Below are positions 1 to 7,366 of a stretch of 32,286 bases of DNA, one piece after another; positions within the stretch are counted from its first letter, which is position 1; each line of letters begins with the position of its first letter. A model generated the notes under the pieces. The model saw only the letters and a program-made list of their open reading frames with translations. It did no database searches and was not told the origin of the DNA. This stretch comes from Bacteroidota bacterium (GTDB lineage Bacteria; Bacteroidota; Bacteroidia; JACPRZ01). Both the position numbers and the translations under genes were made by a program. Where the stretch lies: the NCBI GenBank assembly GCA_016193485.1, contig JACPRZ010000005.1:1-32286 (forward strand), in the 5' to 3' direction.

Positions 1-592
1 CACAAGTAATTCCTAGTTTTATTTCAATGTTTTGGTAATCAAATGTGCTATTGTTATAAAAATTTGGTGGGAGCCATTTCTTGTCTTTAATTAATGGGGG
101 ATAATAACCGATACCGAAATCGATTGCAATACCATCGTAAATAAAAGACCTATTACCTAAACCAAATGGATATAGAAAGTATTCTTTGCGAAATGATTTT
201 TGTGGAAAGATAATTCCCGTTGTGCTATAAATAAAAAATGAAATATCTTTATTTCTTCCATAAAGGAATGTTTTAGTATTTAAGCAGATTGAAAAATATA
301 TTTCATTGTGATAATAAGATTCTATTCTAAAAACACCATCAAAAGAAATGAGATTCTTTGATGTGCGAAAAAAGCGACTTGAAATTTCAGTTAATGAACC
401 AACTCCTCTTTCATGACTATTCTGTAAGTTATTAATAATACCCCCGTTTAAAGAAACCATTACGCGTTTTTTTGATTCGGCATACAACTCGTTTTCTTTG
501 GAATATTTATGTTGGGCTACCGCTGGTGTTATGAGCTGCAACCAACAGAATAAATATAGTATACTAAATATTTTCCGATTAGAACAAATCAT
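1..592 (-). CDS. Secreted, probably outer-membrane beta-barrel protein (3' end outside window)
   Basis: Reading the minus strand from the ATG at 592 gives 197 codons with no stop before the window edge, so the C-terminus is missing. The product begins with a clear signal peptide: residues 1-27 run MICSNRK, then a hydrophobic core, then TPAVAQ, with likely cleavage after AVA. The mature part is rich in alternating aromatic/polar stretches (for example FSICLNTKTFLYG and IDFGIGYY), typical of Bacteroidota outer-membrane barrels. I do not recognise a named family. It starts only 10 bases after the stop of the TPR-like gene and is the third gene of an AT-rich operon, so it probably works with the two genes upstream. 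The barrel assignment is inference from composition. Confidence 0.7.
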   Translation of the reverse strand, partial: MICSNRKIFSILYLFCWLQLITPAVAQHKYSKENELYAESKKRVMVSLNGGIINNLQNSHERGVGSLTEISSRFFRTSKNLISFDGVFRIESYYHNEIYFSICLNTKTFLYGRNKDISFFIYSTTGIIFPQKSFRKEYFLYPFGLGNRSFIYDGIAIDFGIGYYPPLIKDKKWLPPNFYNNSTFDYQNIEIKLGITC

Positions 593-602
593 TATTGTGG
601 TT

Positions 603-2624
603 TTATTTTTTTTTATACTCATAGTAGATTGGTAAATCGGTATTTTTATATGCGATTTTATTTATTAATATATTAAAGTCACGATCTTTTGTTGGATCTT
701 GTTTTTGGGGATATTGTTTTTTTAACCTGTGGATTAATTTTTTTTTGTTTCGCTTACTTTGGCGGTCAAATTCAGGATTTTCTGTTTCGTTAATTAAATT
801 ACGTGCCTTATTTAACATTGTCCCGTATGAGTCTTTTATATTCTCATCTTTGAAAAAAATTATCGAATCTAGTGTTGTCTTTTTAGAATGATATGTCCAT
901 AAACCGAAATAAAGGTTTAAGCTTATCTCTGCCCTTACTTCTGCTGGAACATTGGCGTCTTCAATAATTTTTTTAGAATAGCTAGTAATTATTTTACTAT
1001 TTACGATTATACGTGAATTAGGATCAAAATCACTAATTGATCCATTTATTTTCCTGGCCTCATAATAAAAATATTTTGTATTCAGAATGTTTGCTAAAGC
1101 CAAATATATTCGAGATTGCAATTCAATGGAGATATTGCCATTAATTTTCGAACATTCCAAAGCATCATTCAATGTATTAAAAGATTGCTCCATTAATCCT
1201 GCTCTTTGCATAATAAGACCTTGTTCATAGTAATATTGGCACAACGAGGTATCAATCCCAATGAGGCGAATCTGTAATTTTTGCACTTCGTTCAAATATT
1301 TTAGCGATTTTTTTTTCGATAAAAGGCCAGCCAACTTATACAAGGGTTCTATTTGGTCATAACTGCCCTCGGGGAACACTTTCTTATTAATTCTATATGA
1401 CTTTAAATATAGTTTTTTTGCCTTATTAAGTTTATTATGGGCCAAATATATATTGGCACATTGGCAATACAACCATGCACAATATGTATTGATTGTATCA
1501 TAAGTAATGTTAATATATCTTATCGTTCTTCTTGCTTCGGTTAATTGCTTTCTAAATTCAACTTTAATTTCTTTTTTGTTATTTCGATAATGCGAATACT
1601 TATTATTACTGGCCAATAAGAAATGTATATCAGTATGTAATGTGTTTTTCGCATGGTTAAAGTCTAAATAATCATGTGTTGTTGACAATAACGAATCAGC
1701 CCTTTGGTTTTCTCCTTTTTTTATATAAATCAGAGACAACAAAATGTTATTATTTGAAATAAAATCGATAGTATCTAATTTGTAAATATCATTTTGTAAC
1801 CTAATTGATTTGATAGATTCTTTAATGTATTTTTCGGCAGAATCGAGGTACTGACTCTTTTGCTGTAATATTGAGTTTTGAAAGAAACATAATCCTTTTT
1901 CATATTGAATTTTTGGGGATTGAATGGCTTTACATAAACTTAATACATATAATGCAGAATCATAGTCACTTTCATACTCAAATTTTGTCGCTAGAATAAG
2001 TGCATCTGGTTCATTTAATTTTCGCTTTTCATTTATACGGTCCCAAATTATTATGATATTATTTTTTCCTACTTCTGAAAGCGTACGCATGTCTTTATTC
2101 AAAAATAACAGATGACTTTCTTGAGATTGATTTTTAATTTCATGAATATTGCTGATAGTATCTATTTTTTGCACTGGAACTATTGGTTGACCACCGGTAC
2201 TGGAAAATTCACTTGGCATATTATTTTTTCGATTTACAATTCTACTTTTTGAGTATTCAGTTTTTGTAAATCGTAATACTAAAGGATGCGGTTTTAAGCT
2301 TAATAACTCTTTGACTCCGTGTGGGCGAAGTGATACATTGTCATAACCATGTCTACAGCCAGTAATTAATACAGATTCATTTCTTGGCATTCGAAAAAGT
2401 AAAATAAATTTACCTTGTTTATCTGAAGGTTTTGGTGATTTCCCGATTGGTAATTTTTCGCCTTTTGTTTCTGAATACCAAACCATAGCTGAATCTAGGG
2501 GTACGGAATAATTTTTTAATGTAATACCATTAATTGTATCATTTTGGCCATTTGCTAAATTAATATTCATCCAGATAAATAAAACCAACAGAATAATATT
2601 ATTTATTTTTAGTTCTCTTGGCAT
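603..2624 (-). CDS. Secreted TPR-like protein of unknown function
   Basis: A 673-residue protein that I do not recognise as a named family. Residues 1-26 form a signal peptide (basic start, then IILLVLFIWMN, ending NLANGQ). Residues about 30-120 resemble the small beta-sandwich (carboxypeptidase-regulatory-like) often found at the mature N-terminus of Bacteroidota surface proteins. From about 215 to 530 the sequence is helical, with TPR-like patterns (A/L-x3-Y-x2-A spacing, e.g. around YDSALYVLSL and NKLNKAKKLYLKSY). The tail is very Lys-rich and ends YEYKKK. The start ATG directly follows the TGA of the preceding gene (TGAATG), so the two are probably translationally coupled. Base composition is low in GC (about one third in a 60-base sample), unlike the core genes to the right. 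Likely a periplasmic or surface scaffold; this function is inference. Confidence 0.75.
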   Translation of the reverse strand: MPRELKINNIILLVLFIWMNINLANGQNDTINGITLKNYSVPLDSAMVWYSETKGEKLPIGKSPKPSDKQGKFILLFRMPRNESVLITGCRHGYDNVSLRPHGVKELLSLKPHPLVLRFTKTEYSKSRIVNRKNNMPSEFSSTGGQPIVPVQKIDTISNIHEIKNQSQESHLLFLNKDMRTLSEVGKNNIIIIWDRINEKRKLNEPDALILATKFEYESDYDSALYVLSLCKAIQSPKIQYEKGLCFFQNSILQQKSQYLDSAEKYIKESIKSIRLQNDIYKLDTIDFISNNNILLSLIYIKKGENQRADSLLSTTHDYLDFNHAKNTLHTDIHFLLASNNKYSHYRNNKKEIKVEFRKQLTEARRTIRYINITYDTINTYCAWLYCQCANIYLAHNKLNKAKKLYLKSYRINKKVFPEGSYDQIEPLYKLAGLLSKKKSLKYLNEVQKLQIRLIGIDTSLCQYYYEQGLIMQRAGLMEQSFNTLNDALECSKINGNISIELQSRIYLALANILNTKYFYYEARKINGSISDFDPNSRIIVNSKIITSYSKKIIEDANVPAEVRAEISLNLYFGLWTYHSKKTTLDSIIFFKDENIKDSYGTMLNKARNLINETENPEFDRQSKRNKKKLIHRLKKQYPQKQDPTKDRDFNILINKIAYKNTDLPIYYEYKKK

Positions 2625-3095
2625 TCAATTCAGGATTGGCTTCAACAAAAATCTTAATGTATCGTCTGGAGTATATTTTGAGATAGTAGTATCAAACACA
2701 GAATATTTGTGCGACAGAATTTTGAAATAAAAAGAAGAGTCAAATAAACTACGAGGTAATTTACTTTTTCCATGAATTACAGTACCTATTGAAAAATCAT
2801 TAACCTCTAATGACGCGGAGTCATCAATAGGCAACTTGGTCACGTAATCAAAAAGAAGTATTGTTATAATACCGGAATCAAGATACTGGTTTGGTGTTTT
2901 AGTGCCGGTTGAAGTATCATCTGAGGAGGAAGAAGGAATCGTAGAATAAATTCCAAAACCGAGGGGAATTATGGCAAAAAATAACCAGTAATAAATTTGT
3001 CTTTTATGGAGATGGCAAAACAGAAACCATTGTTTAGCATCATTCTTACATCTATTAAAATTTTCCAATTTACCAGTAATGCCCAAGCATTTCAT
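2625..3095 (-). CDS. Small Cys/His-rich N-terminus plus one membrane span, unknown function
   Basis: The first 34 residues carry a Cys/His set (MKC..., then RCKN, then FCHLHK) that looks like a small zinc-binding knuckle. One membrane span follows (about residues 37-54, YYWLFFAIIPLGFGIYS). After a Ser/Thr/Asp linker comes a domain of about 80 residues resembling a beta-sandwich carrier or PEGA-like domain (LLFDYVTKLPIDDSASLEV). The topology would put the Cys/His part inside and the sandwich outside the inner membrane. I start it at the ATG at 3095 (156 residues); a TTG at 3104 in the same frame would add three residues and has less support. It is the first gene of the three-gene AT-rich operon and abuts the next gene with no gap. 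The metal-binding role is inference from the cysteine spacing. Confidence 0.65.
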   Translation of the reverse strand: MKCLGITGKLENFNRCKNDAKQWFLFCHLHKRQIYYWLFFAIIPLGFGIYSTIPSSSSDDTSTGTKTPNQYLDSGIITILLFDYVTKLPIDDSASLEVNDFSIGTVIHGKSKLPRSLFDSSFYFKILSHKYSVFDTTISKYTPDDTLRFLLKPILN

Positions 3096-3238
3096 CGTTA
3101 CCAAAATATTTTATTTGTAAAATATTTTCAAGAGGGTTATAAATCAACGAAAAACGAAACGATACGTACCGATGGAAAAATTGGGATTCAATGAAAAAAA
3201 TACGAATGGTTCGGCTGTGCTCACCAACTATAAAATAA

Positions 3239-3448
3239 TTACGGTTTGTCGGCAACCCTTTGTTTGAGGGTAACAAAGTTAGAAACAATTCCGGTTAGTT
3301 TATTTGCAAAACCGACTTTAACGATTATGAAGTCACCGGCTTTGGGGATGGTGCCGAATTGTTGACGATAGGGTATGGTAGTGTCCTGGTCGCGACCGTT
3401 GAGGGAGGTGAGGAGCAGTAAGGACAGCCCCCCTCCGGCTCCCCCCAA
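3239..3448 (-). other. Unrecognised open stretch, possible gene remnant
   Basis: The minus strand is open here for 69 codons. The part outside the GC-rich repeat, about 55 residues including YRQQFGTIPKAGDFIIVKV, reads like plausible protein, but I know no family for it. Its apparent start lies inside a GC-rich palindrome at about 3424-3462, so the start is not biological. The rest of the strip 3105-3471 shows no other convincing gene. An AAAATATTTT motif occurs twice near 3103-3130, just upstream of the AT-rich operon. Confidence 0.2.
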
Positions 3449-3462
3449 ATGGGGGGAGTGGA
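3424..3462. repeat. GC-rich palindromic repeat left of the RHS scrap
   Basis: Runs of C then G (CCCCCC-AAAT-GGGGGG) with a neighbouring CCCCCCTCCGG form a strong hairpin. The element is of the type scattered between genes in Bacteroidota genomes. It marks the left edge of the RHS fragment. Confidence 0.6.
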
Positions 3463-3477
3463 ACGCTTGGGTTGTTC

Positions 3478-3615
3478 CGCATGGATTACCGCTACGACCT
3501 CATCAGCAACAAGGTTACAGCAGTCGCTTACCAGGATGGCAAACCCGATGCCTTTTATCATCGCTACGTTTATGATGCCGATAACCGTCTCAAGGAAGTT
3601 TATACATCCGATAAC
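3478..3615 (+). pseudogene. RHS/YD-repeat protein fragment
   Basis: The plus strand encodes about 45 residues that are unmistakably from the shell of an RHS (rearrangement hotspot) protein. They include MDYRYDLISNKV, then PDAFYHRYVYDADNRLKEVY, with the YD motif YDADNRL. Full RHS proteins have many hundreds to thousands of residues. Here both the upstream and downstream parts are gone and are replaced by GC-rich palindromes at 3424-3462 and 3622-3671. No start codon or secretion signal belongs to it. It is a dead remnant, and suggests that a large polymorphic toxin or surface gene once lay at this accessory/core border. Confidence 0.75.
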
Positions 3616-3621
3616 ACTTCT

Positions 3622-3671
3622 CTCCCCCCTTCGGGGGCCTGCCTGCCGGACAGGCAGGGATTGAGGGGGGC
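3622..3671. repeat. Nested palindrome with CCTGCCTGCCGG core
   Basis: An inner hairpin (CCTGCCTGCC / GGCAGG type, 3638-3658) sits beside a CCCCC-TTC-GGGGG hairpin and inside a C6/G6 outer pair, followed on the plus strand by TTTTTT. It could act as a terminator for anything read rightward. The same core occurs as a perfect palindrome at 21260-21279 and in a related form at 4737-4752. Confidence 0.65.
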
Positions 3672-3675
3672 TTTT

Positions 3676-4353
3676 TTAAAGATTCCAGATGATCGGATTT
3701 TTCCCTTGGGCCATTAGTAATTTATTGGTCTTTGAAAAATGACGGCAACCGAAAAAACCATTATAACATGAGTAGGGGGAAGGGTGCGCTGCCGTCAGAA
3801 TGAAGTGTTTTTCCGTATTAACCAGGTTCTTTTTTTCTTTGGCAAAATTTCCCCACAGGATGAATATTACTCCCTTCTTCCGGTCTGAAATGCTTTTTAT
3901 CACCGCATCGGTAAACAATTCCCAACCCCTGTTTCTGTGTGAACCGGGTTGACCGGCCCTGACCGTAAGTGCCGTGTTAAGAAGTAAAACTCCCTGCTTA
4001 GCCCAGGGGCTAAGGTCCCCTGAAACAGGTTTCCTGATACCGAGGTCATCTTCCAGTTCTTTAAAAATATTCTGAAGGGAGGGGGGAAATGGTACTCCAT
4101 CCGGCACCGAAAAGCATAACCCGTGCGCCTGGCCATTACCCGGGTAAGGATCCTGCCCAAGCAGCACCGCCCTGACATCCTCAAAAGGAGTCAATTCAAA
4201 AGAGCGGAAAATATGGTTACCCGGAGGATAGACAGGGTATCGTCTCTTCTCATTGATCAGGAAATCCTTCAGATTCTTGAAATAAGCGCTTAAAAATTCA
4301 TCGTGAAGCACGGATCCCCAACTTTTTTCTATCTTTGGCTCGGTTTTGGCCAT
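3676..4353 (-). CDS. ung: Uracil-DNA glycosylase, family 1
   Basis: This enzyme removes uracil from DNA and starts base-excision repair in the cytoplasm. The 225 residues match the usual family length. The water-activating motif is GQDPYPG at residues 66-72, with the catalytic Asp at 68, followed by the typical GQAHGLCFSVP. The uracil-contact segment LLLNTALTVR is present, and the C-terminal DNA-intercalation loop is HPSPYS at 190-195. Two positions differ from the textbook motifs: GQDPYH reads GQDPYP, and HPSPLS reads HPSPYS. The second puts Tyr where the intercalating Leu normally sits. The ATG at 4353 gives a normal N-terminus. The stop codon touches the palindrome at 3622-3671. The gene stands alone. 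The identification is secure; the effect of the substitutions is unknown. Confidence 0.95.
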   Translation of the reverse strand: MAKTEPKIEKSWGSVLHDEFLSAYFKNLKDFLINEKRRYPVYPPGNHIFRSFELTPFEDVRAVLLGQDPYPGNGQAHGLCFSVPDGVPFPPSLQNIFKELEDDLGIRKPVSGDLSPWAKQGVLLLNTALTVRAGQPGSHRNRGWELFTDAVIKSISDRKKGVIFILWGNFAKEKKNLVNTEKHFILTAAHPSPYSCYNGFFGCRHFSKTNKLLMAQGKNPIIWNL

Positions 4354-4417
4354 AAACCGTTGTTAATAATTCCGGTAAAAAAAGTTTCTTTTGGCGGTTG
4401 GATTAAGAATAAAACAG

Positions 4418-4425
4418 TACTTTTG
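4418..4425 (+). promoter_or_regulatory. Bacteroidota -7 box TACTTTTG
   Basis: It matches TAnnTTTG and lies 61 bases before the small lipoprotein ATG at 4487. Candidate -33 TTG-type boxes lie 17 (4398-4400) or 24 (4390-4393) bases upstream, neither at the ideal 19-21 spacing. Confidence 0.45.
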
Positions 4426-4486
4426 CAACAATTTTAATGAATATGCGTACAAGGGCTTGTATTTGTTTTCCTAAACCTATTCAATA

Positions 4487-4615
4487 ATGAAAAAGACCGC
4501 AGTTCTCCTCACCCTGTTAATTGTAATTATATTTTGCCTTTCCTGCCGAACGCACCAGCGTTGTCCTGCATACGGAAAACTCGACCAACCTGTAAATACC
4601 GGGAAAACCGTGTAA
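4487..4615 (+). CDS. Very small lipoprotein (42 residues)
   Basis: The ORF starts with MKKTAVLL and continues with a hydrophobic core to a lipobox, CLSC, whose last Cys (residue 20) would be lipidated. Only 22 residues remain after it, including RCPAYGK. This layout (signal peptide, lipidated Cys, then a C-x5-C-P/D-A-Y-G segment) is one I have seen in short Bacteroidota lipoproteins of unknown function. The gene is easily missed by length cut-offs. A TAnnTTTG box lies upstream at 4418-4425. Being lipidated it should sit in the inner or outer membrane facing the periplasm. Function unknown. The coding call rests on the textbook lipobox and the family-like tail. Confidence 0.7.
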   Translation: MKKTAVLLTLLIVIIFCLSCRTHQRCPAYGKLDQPVNTGKTV

Positions 4616-4712
4616 CGTATTTATTCCTTTCCGGAAATTGATATTTGTACTCCTTCGCCTTTTCCTCATCCCCAGCATTCTATACTTAGCGCGGTGTAAA
4701 ATACCGCATTTA

Positions 4713-4796
4713 TTATACCACCGAAATACGAACCCGCCTGCCGGCTGGCAGGTTCGTAGTCCGTAAGTTCGTATATTCTTTGGTACTTCGGTGAAT
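4713..4796. repeat. Imperfect inverted repeat with nested palindrome
   Basis: Outer arms CACCGAA...TACGAAC (about 4719-4734) and GTTCGTA...TTCGGTG (about 4768-4793) are inverted copies, the left arm lacking about 12 bases. Nested inside is CGAACC...CCTGCC-GGCT-GGCAGG...GGTTCG (4729-4756). It looks like a degenerate intergenic palindromic element carrying the same CCTGCC core seen at 3638 and 21260. Confidence 0.55.
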
Positions 4797-4857
4797 TCAT
4801 TTACTATACATTATACGACTCTAAAATGCGACAATTTATCCTGTTTTGGTATAATCA

Positions 4858-5268
4858 TTATCCTCCATAGTTTACTTCCAATACCTGCCTGATTCCCGCG
4901 TTTAAACTTTTTGAGACCGGGCAATTCCGCGCTGCCTCCAGCAGTATGGTTTTTTCTTCATCGGAATATTTGTCATGCGGAAGATTCATATTGATTATTA
5001 TTTCGGAAACCCGCCTCGGGCTTTCAGCCATAATTTTAGTAATCTTAACGGTTGTTCCGTCAATATCAATATCGTGTTTTGTCGCTGCAATTCCCATTAA
5101 TGTCAGCATGCAACTCCCCAGCGAGGCGGCCAGGAGGTCTGTTGGTGAAAATGCTTCGCCTTTACCCTGGTTGTCCACCGGGGCATCGGTAATTATTTCA
5201 TTTCCGGACCGGACATGGCGAAGGCGGGTCCTTAATCCTCCGGTATAAACTCCTTCTATAGTCGGCAT
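4858..5268 (-). CDS. OsmC/Ohr-family peroxiredoxin-like protein
   Basis: OsmC-family proteins reduce organic hydroperoxides in the cytoplasm with a pair of cysteines. The 136-residue protein has the family layout. It opens with a beta-strand N-terminus, then FSPTDLLAASLGSC with the first Cys at residue 53 on the central helix, and NCPVSKSL with the second Cys at 116. The expected spacing and flanking residues are present, so the protein should be active. It belongs to the general OsmC/YhfA-like branch rather than clearly to Ohr; the exact substrate cannot be told. The start ATG at 5268 is only 4 bases after a TACCTTTG box on the same strand, so the mRNA may have almost no leader. It is divergent from the gene at 5340. 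Confidence 0.9.
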   Translation of the reverse strand: MPTIEGVYTGGLRTRLRHVRSGNEIITDAPVDNQGKGEAFSPTDLLAASLGSCMLTLMGIAATKHDIDIDGTTVKITKIMAESPRRVSEIIINMNLPHDKYSDEEKTILLEAARNCPVSKSLNAGIRQVLEVNYGG

Positions 5269-5272
5269 GGGG

Positions 5273-5305
5273 CAAAGGTAGATATTTCATAAAATATTAT
5301 CTTTG
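5273..5305. promoter_or_regulatory. Divergent promoter region with two TAnnTTTG boxes
   Basis: On the minus strand TACCTTTG (5280-5273) faces the OsmC gene. On the plus strand TATCTTTG (5298-5305) faces the gene at 5340. No good -33 box is visible for either, so the two boxes rest on the -7 match and position only. Confidence 0.45.
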
Positions 5306-5339
5306 TATCCTGCATAATAAACCAGAGGTTTTTGATCCT

Positions 5340-6122
5340 ATGCGTTCAATATTAAATTTTATCATTTTAATCTTTCCTGCGTTACCGGTTTATCCGCAAT
5401 TTTTATTTCATAACGATTCACTGACACCGGAAAAAGAGGGAGAAGTCCAGGTTTTATACCGCAATGAAATGGCTTTCGGAGGGTTTGCACATTCCAACGG
5501 CTTCGGTATTGCTTATCGCAGGGGTCGTCACCTGACCGGGTATAAAAAAATAGTATATGAGGTTGAACTTGCCAATATCCGCCATCCCAAGGAGTATAAA
5601 GTTTTTAATCCGAACCTTGAAAGTTCAAAAGGGTTTATTTACGGGAAACTGAATAATTTTTACATTTTTCGTCCCGGGATCGGATTCCACCAGACGGTAG
5701 TAAGTAAAATTGGCGAAGGGACAATTGAAATACGCTATCTTGCTTCTGCGGGTGTCAGTATCGGGCTATTAAAACCCATCTATCTTGAAGTATCTTCCAG
5801 CGCTTCACCGACCGGTTTTGTCATTGAAAGATACGATCCGCAGGTACATCATATTGACCGTATTTACGGGAAAGCCCCTTTCTCAAAAGGCCTGGATGAA
5901 TTACGCGCTCTCCCGGGCGGTTACCTTAAATTCGGATTGAGTTTTGAGTATGCGGGAACCCAGCAGGGTATTAAGATCCTTGAAACCGGTGTTGCGGTTG
6001 ATTTTTTTAACCGCAAAATACCCATAATGGCGAAACTTGACGGCAACAATGGATATGATCCGAATAACAATGTGGTTATAAGTTTTTATGTGGCTTTTTT
6101 CCTGGGTGAGAAATGGTATTGA
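5340..6122 (+). CDS. Secreted barrel-like protein of unknown function
   Basis: A 260-residue protein with a signal peptide (MRSILNFIILIFPALPVYPQ, residues 1-20). The rest alternates Gly/aromatic strands (GGFAHSNGFGIAYRRG, FYIFRPGIGFHQTV, VVISFYVAFFLGEKWY). It ends in an aromatic residue, as many outer-membrane barrels do. I do not recognise a named function. The lipoyl synthase ATG follows 12 bases after its stop, so the two are probably co-transcribed, though no functional link is obvious. A TATCTTTG promoter box lies upstream at 5298-5305. The outer-membrane location is inference. Confidence 0.8.
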   Translation: MRSILNFIILIFPALPVYPQFLFHNDSLTPEKEGEVQVLYRNEMAFGGFAHSNGFGIAYRRGRHLTGYKKIVYEVELANIRHPKEYKVFNPNLESSKGFIYGKLNNFYIFRPGIGFHQTVVSKIGEGTIEIRYLASAGVSIGLLKPIYLEVSSSASPTGFVIERYDPQVHHIDRIYGKAPFSKGLDELRALPGGYLKFGLSFEYAGTQQGIKILETGVAVDFFNRKIPIMAKLDGNNGYDPNNNVVISFYVAFFLGEKWY

Positions 6123-6134
6123 CAAATTTCAGGT

Positions 6135-7004
6135 ATGGAACAAGCGGTTGAAATAAATATTAAACCACCGGCTAAGCCGCCATGGCTGCGCGTTAAACTT
6201 CCCCAGGGAGAAAATTACCGGAATTTAAGGAAGTTGGTTGACGATAATCATCTGCATACCATTTGTGAAAGCGGGAATTGCCCGAATATGGGAGAATGCT
6301 GGGGTGAGGGTACGGCAACCTTCATGATACTGGGAAATATATGCACCCGTTCATGCGGTTTCTGCGCTGTTGCCACCGGTAAACCGCTTGCCCCTGATCC
6401 CAATGAACCGCTGCGGGTGGCAAAATCGGTACAAGTGATGGGTGTACGGCATTGCGTGATCACTTCAGTTGACCGCGATGACCTTGAAGATGGCGGCATT
6501 AGTTTTTGGGTTGATACAATAAAAATGGTACGCAAATATTGCCCCGCTACAAAAATTGAAACCCTTATACCCGATTTCAAAGGCGAACCTCTACTTATCG
6601 GTCACATAATAGATATTAAACCGGATGTTGTTTCACATAACCTTGAAACGGTAAGAAGGTTGACTAAACAGGTCAGGATCCAGGCGAAATATGACCGCAG
6701 TTTGCAGGTTCTTGCCATGTTATCAAACGGGGGTATGAGGACCAAATCGGGTATCATGCTCGGGCTCGGAGAAACCGATAATGAAATTATTGAGACAGTA
6801 GAAGACATCCGGAAAACCGGTTGTGATATTCTTACAATAGGCCAGTATCTTCAGCCAACGAAAAATCATCTGCCGGTTGCCGGATATGTAGAACCGGCAC
6901 GATTTGAAAAGTACAGGATGATCGGAATTTCAATGGGCTTCCGGTGGGTGGAATCAGGTCCCCTGGTACGCTCATCATATCATGCGGAAAGGCATGTAGG
7001 GTAA
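6135..7004 (+). CDS. lipA: Lipoyl synthase (radical SAM)
   Basis: LipA inserts two sulfur atoms into the octanoyl chain on the H protein and on 2-oxoacid dehydrogenase E2 domains, giving the lipoyl cofactor. The 289 residues match the family. The auxiliary [4Fe-4S] cysteines are C44, C49 and C55 in CESGNCPNMGEC. The radical-SAM cluster cysteines are C70, C74 and C77 in CTRSCGFC. The C-terminal Ser motif (RSSYHA) that ligates the sacrificial auxiliary cluster is present near residues 280-285. All catalytic residues are intact. It lies 12 bases after the secreted barrel-like gene; no lipB is in the window. A MITE-like element follows 41 bases after the stop. Confidence 0.97.
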   Translation: MEQAVEINIKPPAKPPWLRVKLPQGENYRNLRKLVDDNHLHTICESGNCPNMGECWGEGTATFMILGNICTRSCGFCAVATGKPLAPDPNEPLRVAKSVQVMGVRHCVITSVDRDDLEDGGISFWVDTIKMVRKYCPATKIETLIPDFKGEPLLIGHIIDIKPDVVSHNLETVRRLTKQVRIQAKYDRSLQVLAMLSNGGMRTKSGIMLGLGETDNEIIETVEDIRKTGCDILTIGQYLQPTKNHLPVAGYVEPARFEKYRMIGISMGFRWVESGPLVRSSYHAERHVG

Positions 7005-7045
7005 CTATTCCCGGGTTCACCGCTCTGGGAATTTAAAGCAGGATT

Positions 7046-7194
7046 GTTACTATTCACCCCAAATTACAAATTATTATTGGTCATTGCAATTTAACTCTGT
7101 GAAACTCAGTGTACTCTGTGCTCTCTGTGTTGAAGAATTTTTAACACAGAGTTCGCAGAGATAACAGAGTTTCACAGAGGGGGTGAATAGTAAC
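7046..7194. mobile_element. 149-bp MITE-like element with 8-bp target duplication
   Basis: The ends are perfect 15-bp inverted repeats, GTTACTATTCACCCC at 7046-7060 and its complement at 7180-7194. Directly outside them the 8-mer GCAGGATT occurs at 7038-7045 and again at 7195-7202, an exact target-site duplication. Inside, a second pair of arms (CTCTGTGAAACTC at 7095-7107, its complement at 7167-7179) and a central AACACAGAG pairing make most of the element fold on itself. It has no coding capacity and would need a transposase from elsewhere. It fills most of the 362-base gap between lipA and the next gene. Confidence 0.85.
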
Positions 7195-7226
7195 GCAGGA
7201 TTTATTTATAAAACAGCAGGACTGCC

Positions 7227-7264
7227 TGTCGTAACAGAAGGCCTGCGCACCCGGCAGGCAGGGT
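7227..7264. repeat. Degenerate GCCTGC/GCAGGC palindrome
   Basis: GCCTGC...GGCAGGC around 7242-7259, preceded by CTGCCTGTC, resembles the CCTGCC-core palindromes found elsewhere in the window. It is weak and imperfect. Confidence 0.35.
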
Positions 7265-7290
7265 TACTAACAAAAGGCGGTTCAATACTT

Positions 7291-7324
7291 TTTGATACCC
7301 AAATTGAATTTTTGATTACTTTTG
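7291..7324 (+). promoter_or_regulatory. Probable promoter of the first propeller gene
   Basis: A TTTG at 7291-7294 and TACTTTTG at 7317-7324 match the Bacteroidota -33/-7 boxes, with a spacing of 22 bases (19-21 is usual). The ATG is 42 bases downstream of the -7 box, and the promoter lies downstream of the MITE-like element. Confidence 0.5.
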
Positions 7325-7366
7325 GGATTCTTAAAATAATCGTATCCTTAATAACTTTTTCTTACT

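Noticed and set aside
3325..3717. Overlapping small ORFs on both strands around the GC-rich repeats
   Set aside because: Apart from the RHS-like segment, their sequence comes from homopolymer-rich palindromes (Pro/Gly runs) and shows no protein-like pattern.
7046..7194. Rho-independent terminator of lipA
   Set aside because: The size, terminal inverted repeats and exact 8-bp flanking duplication fit a mobile element better; there is no T-tract after a compact stem.
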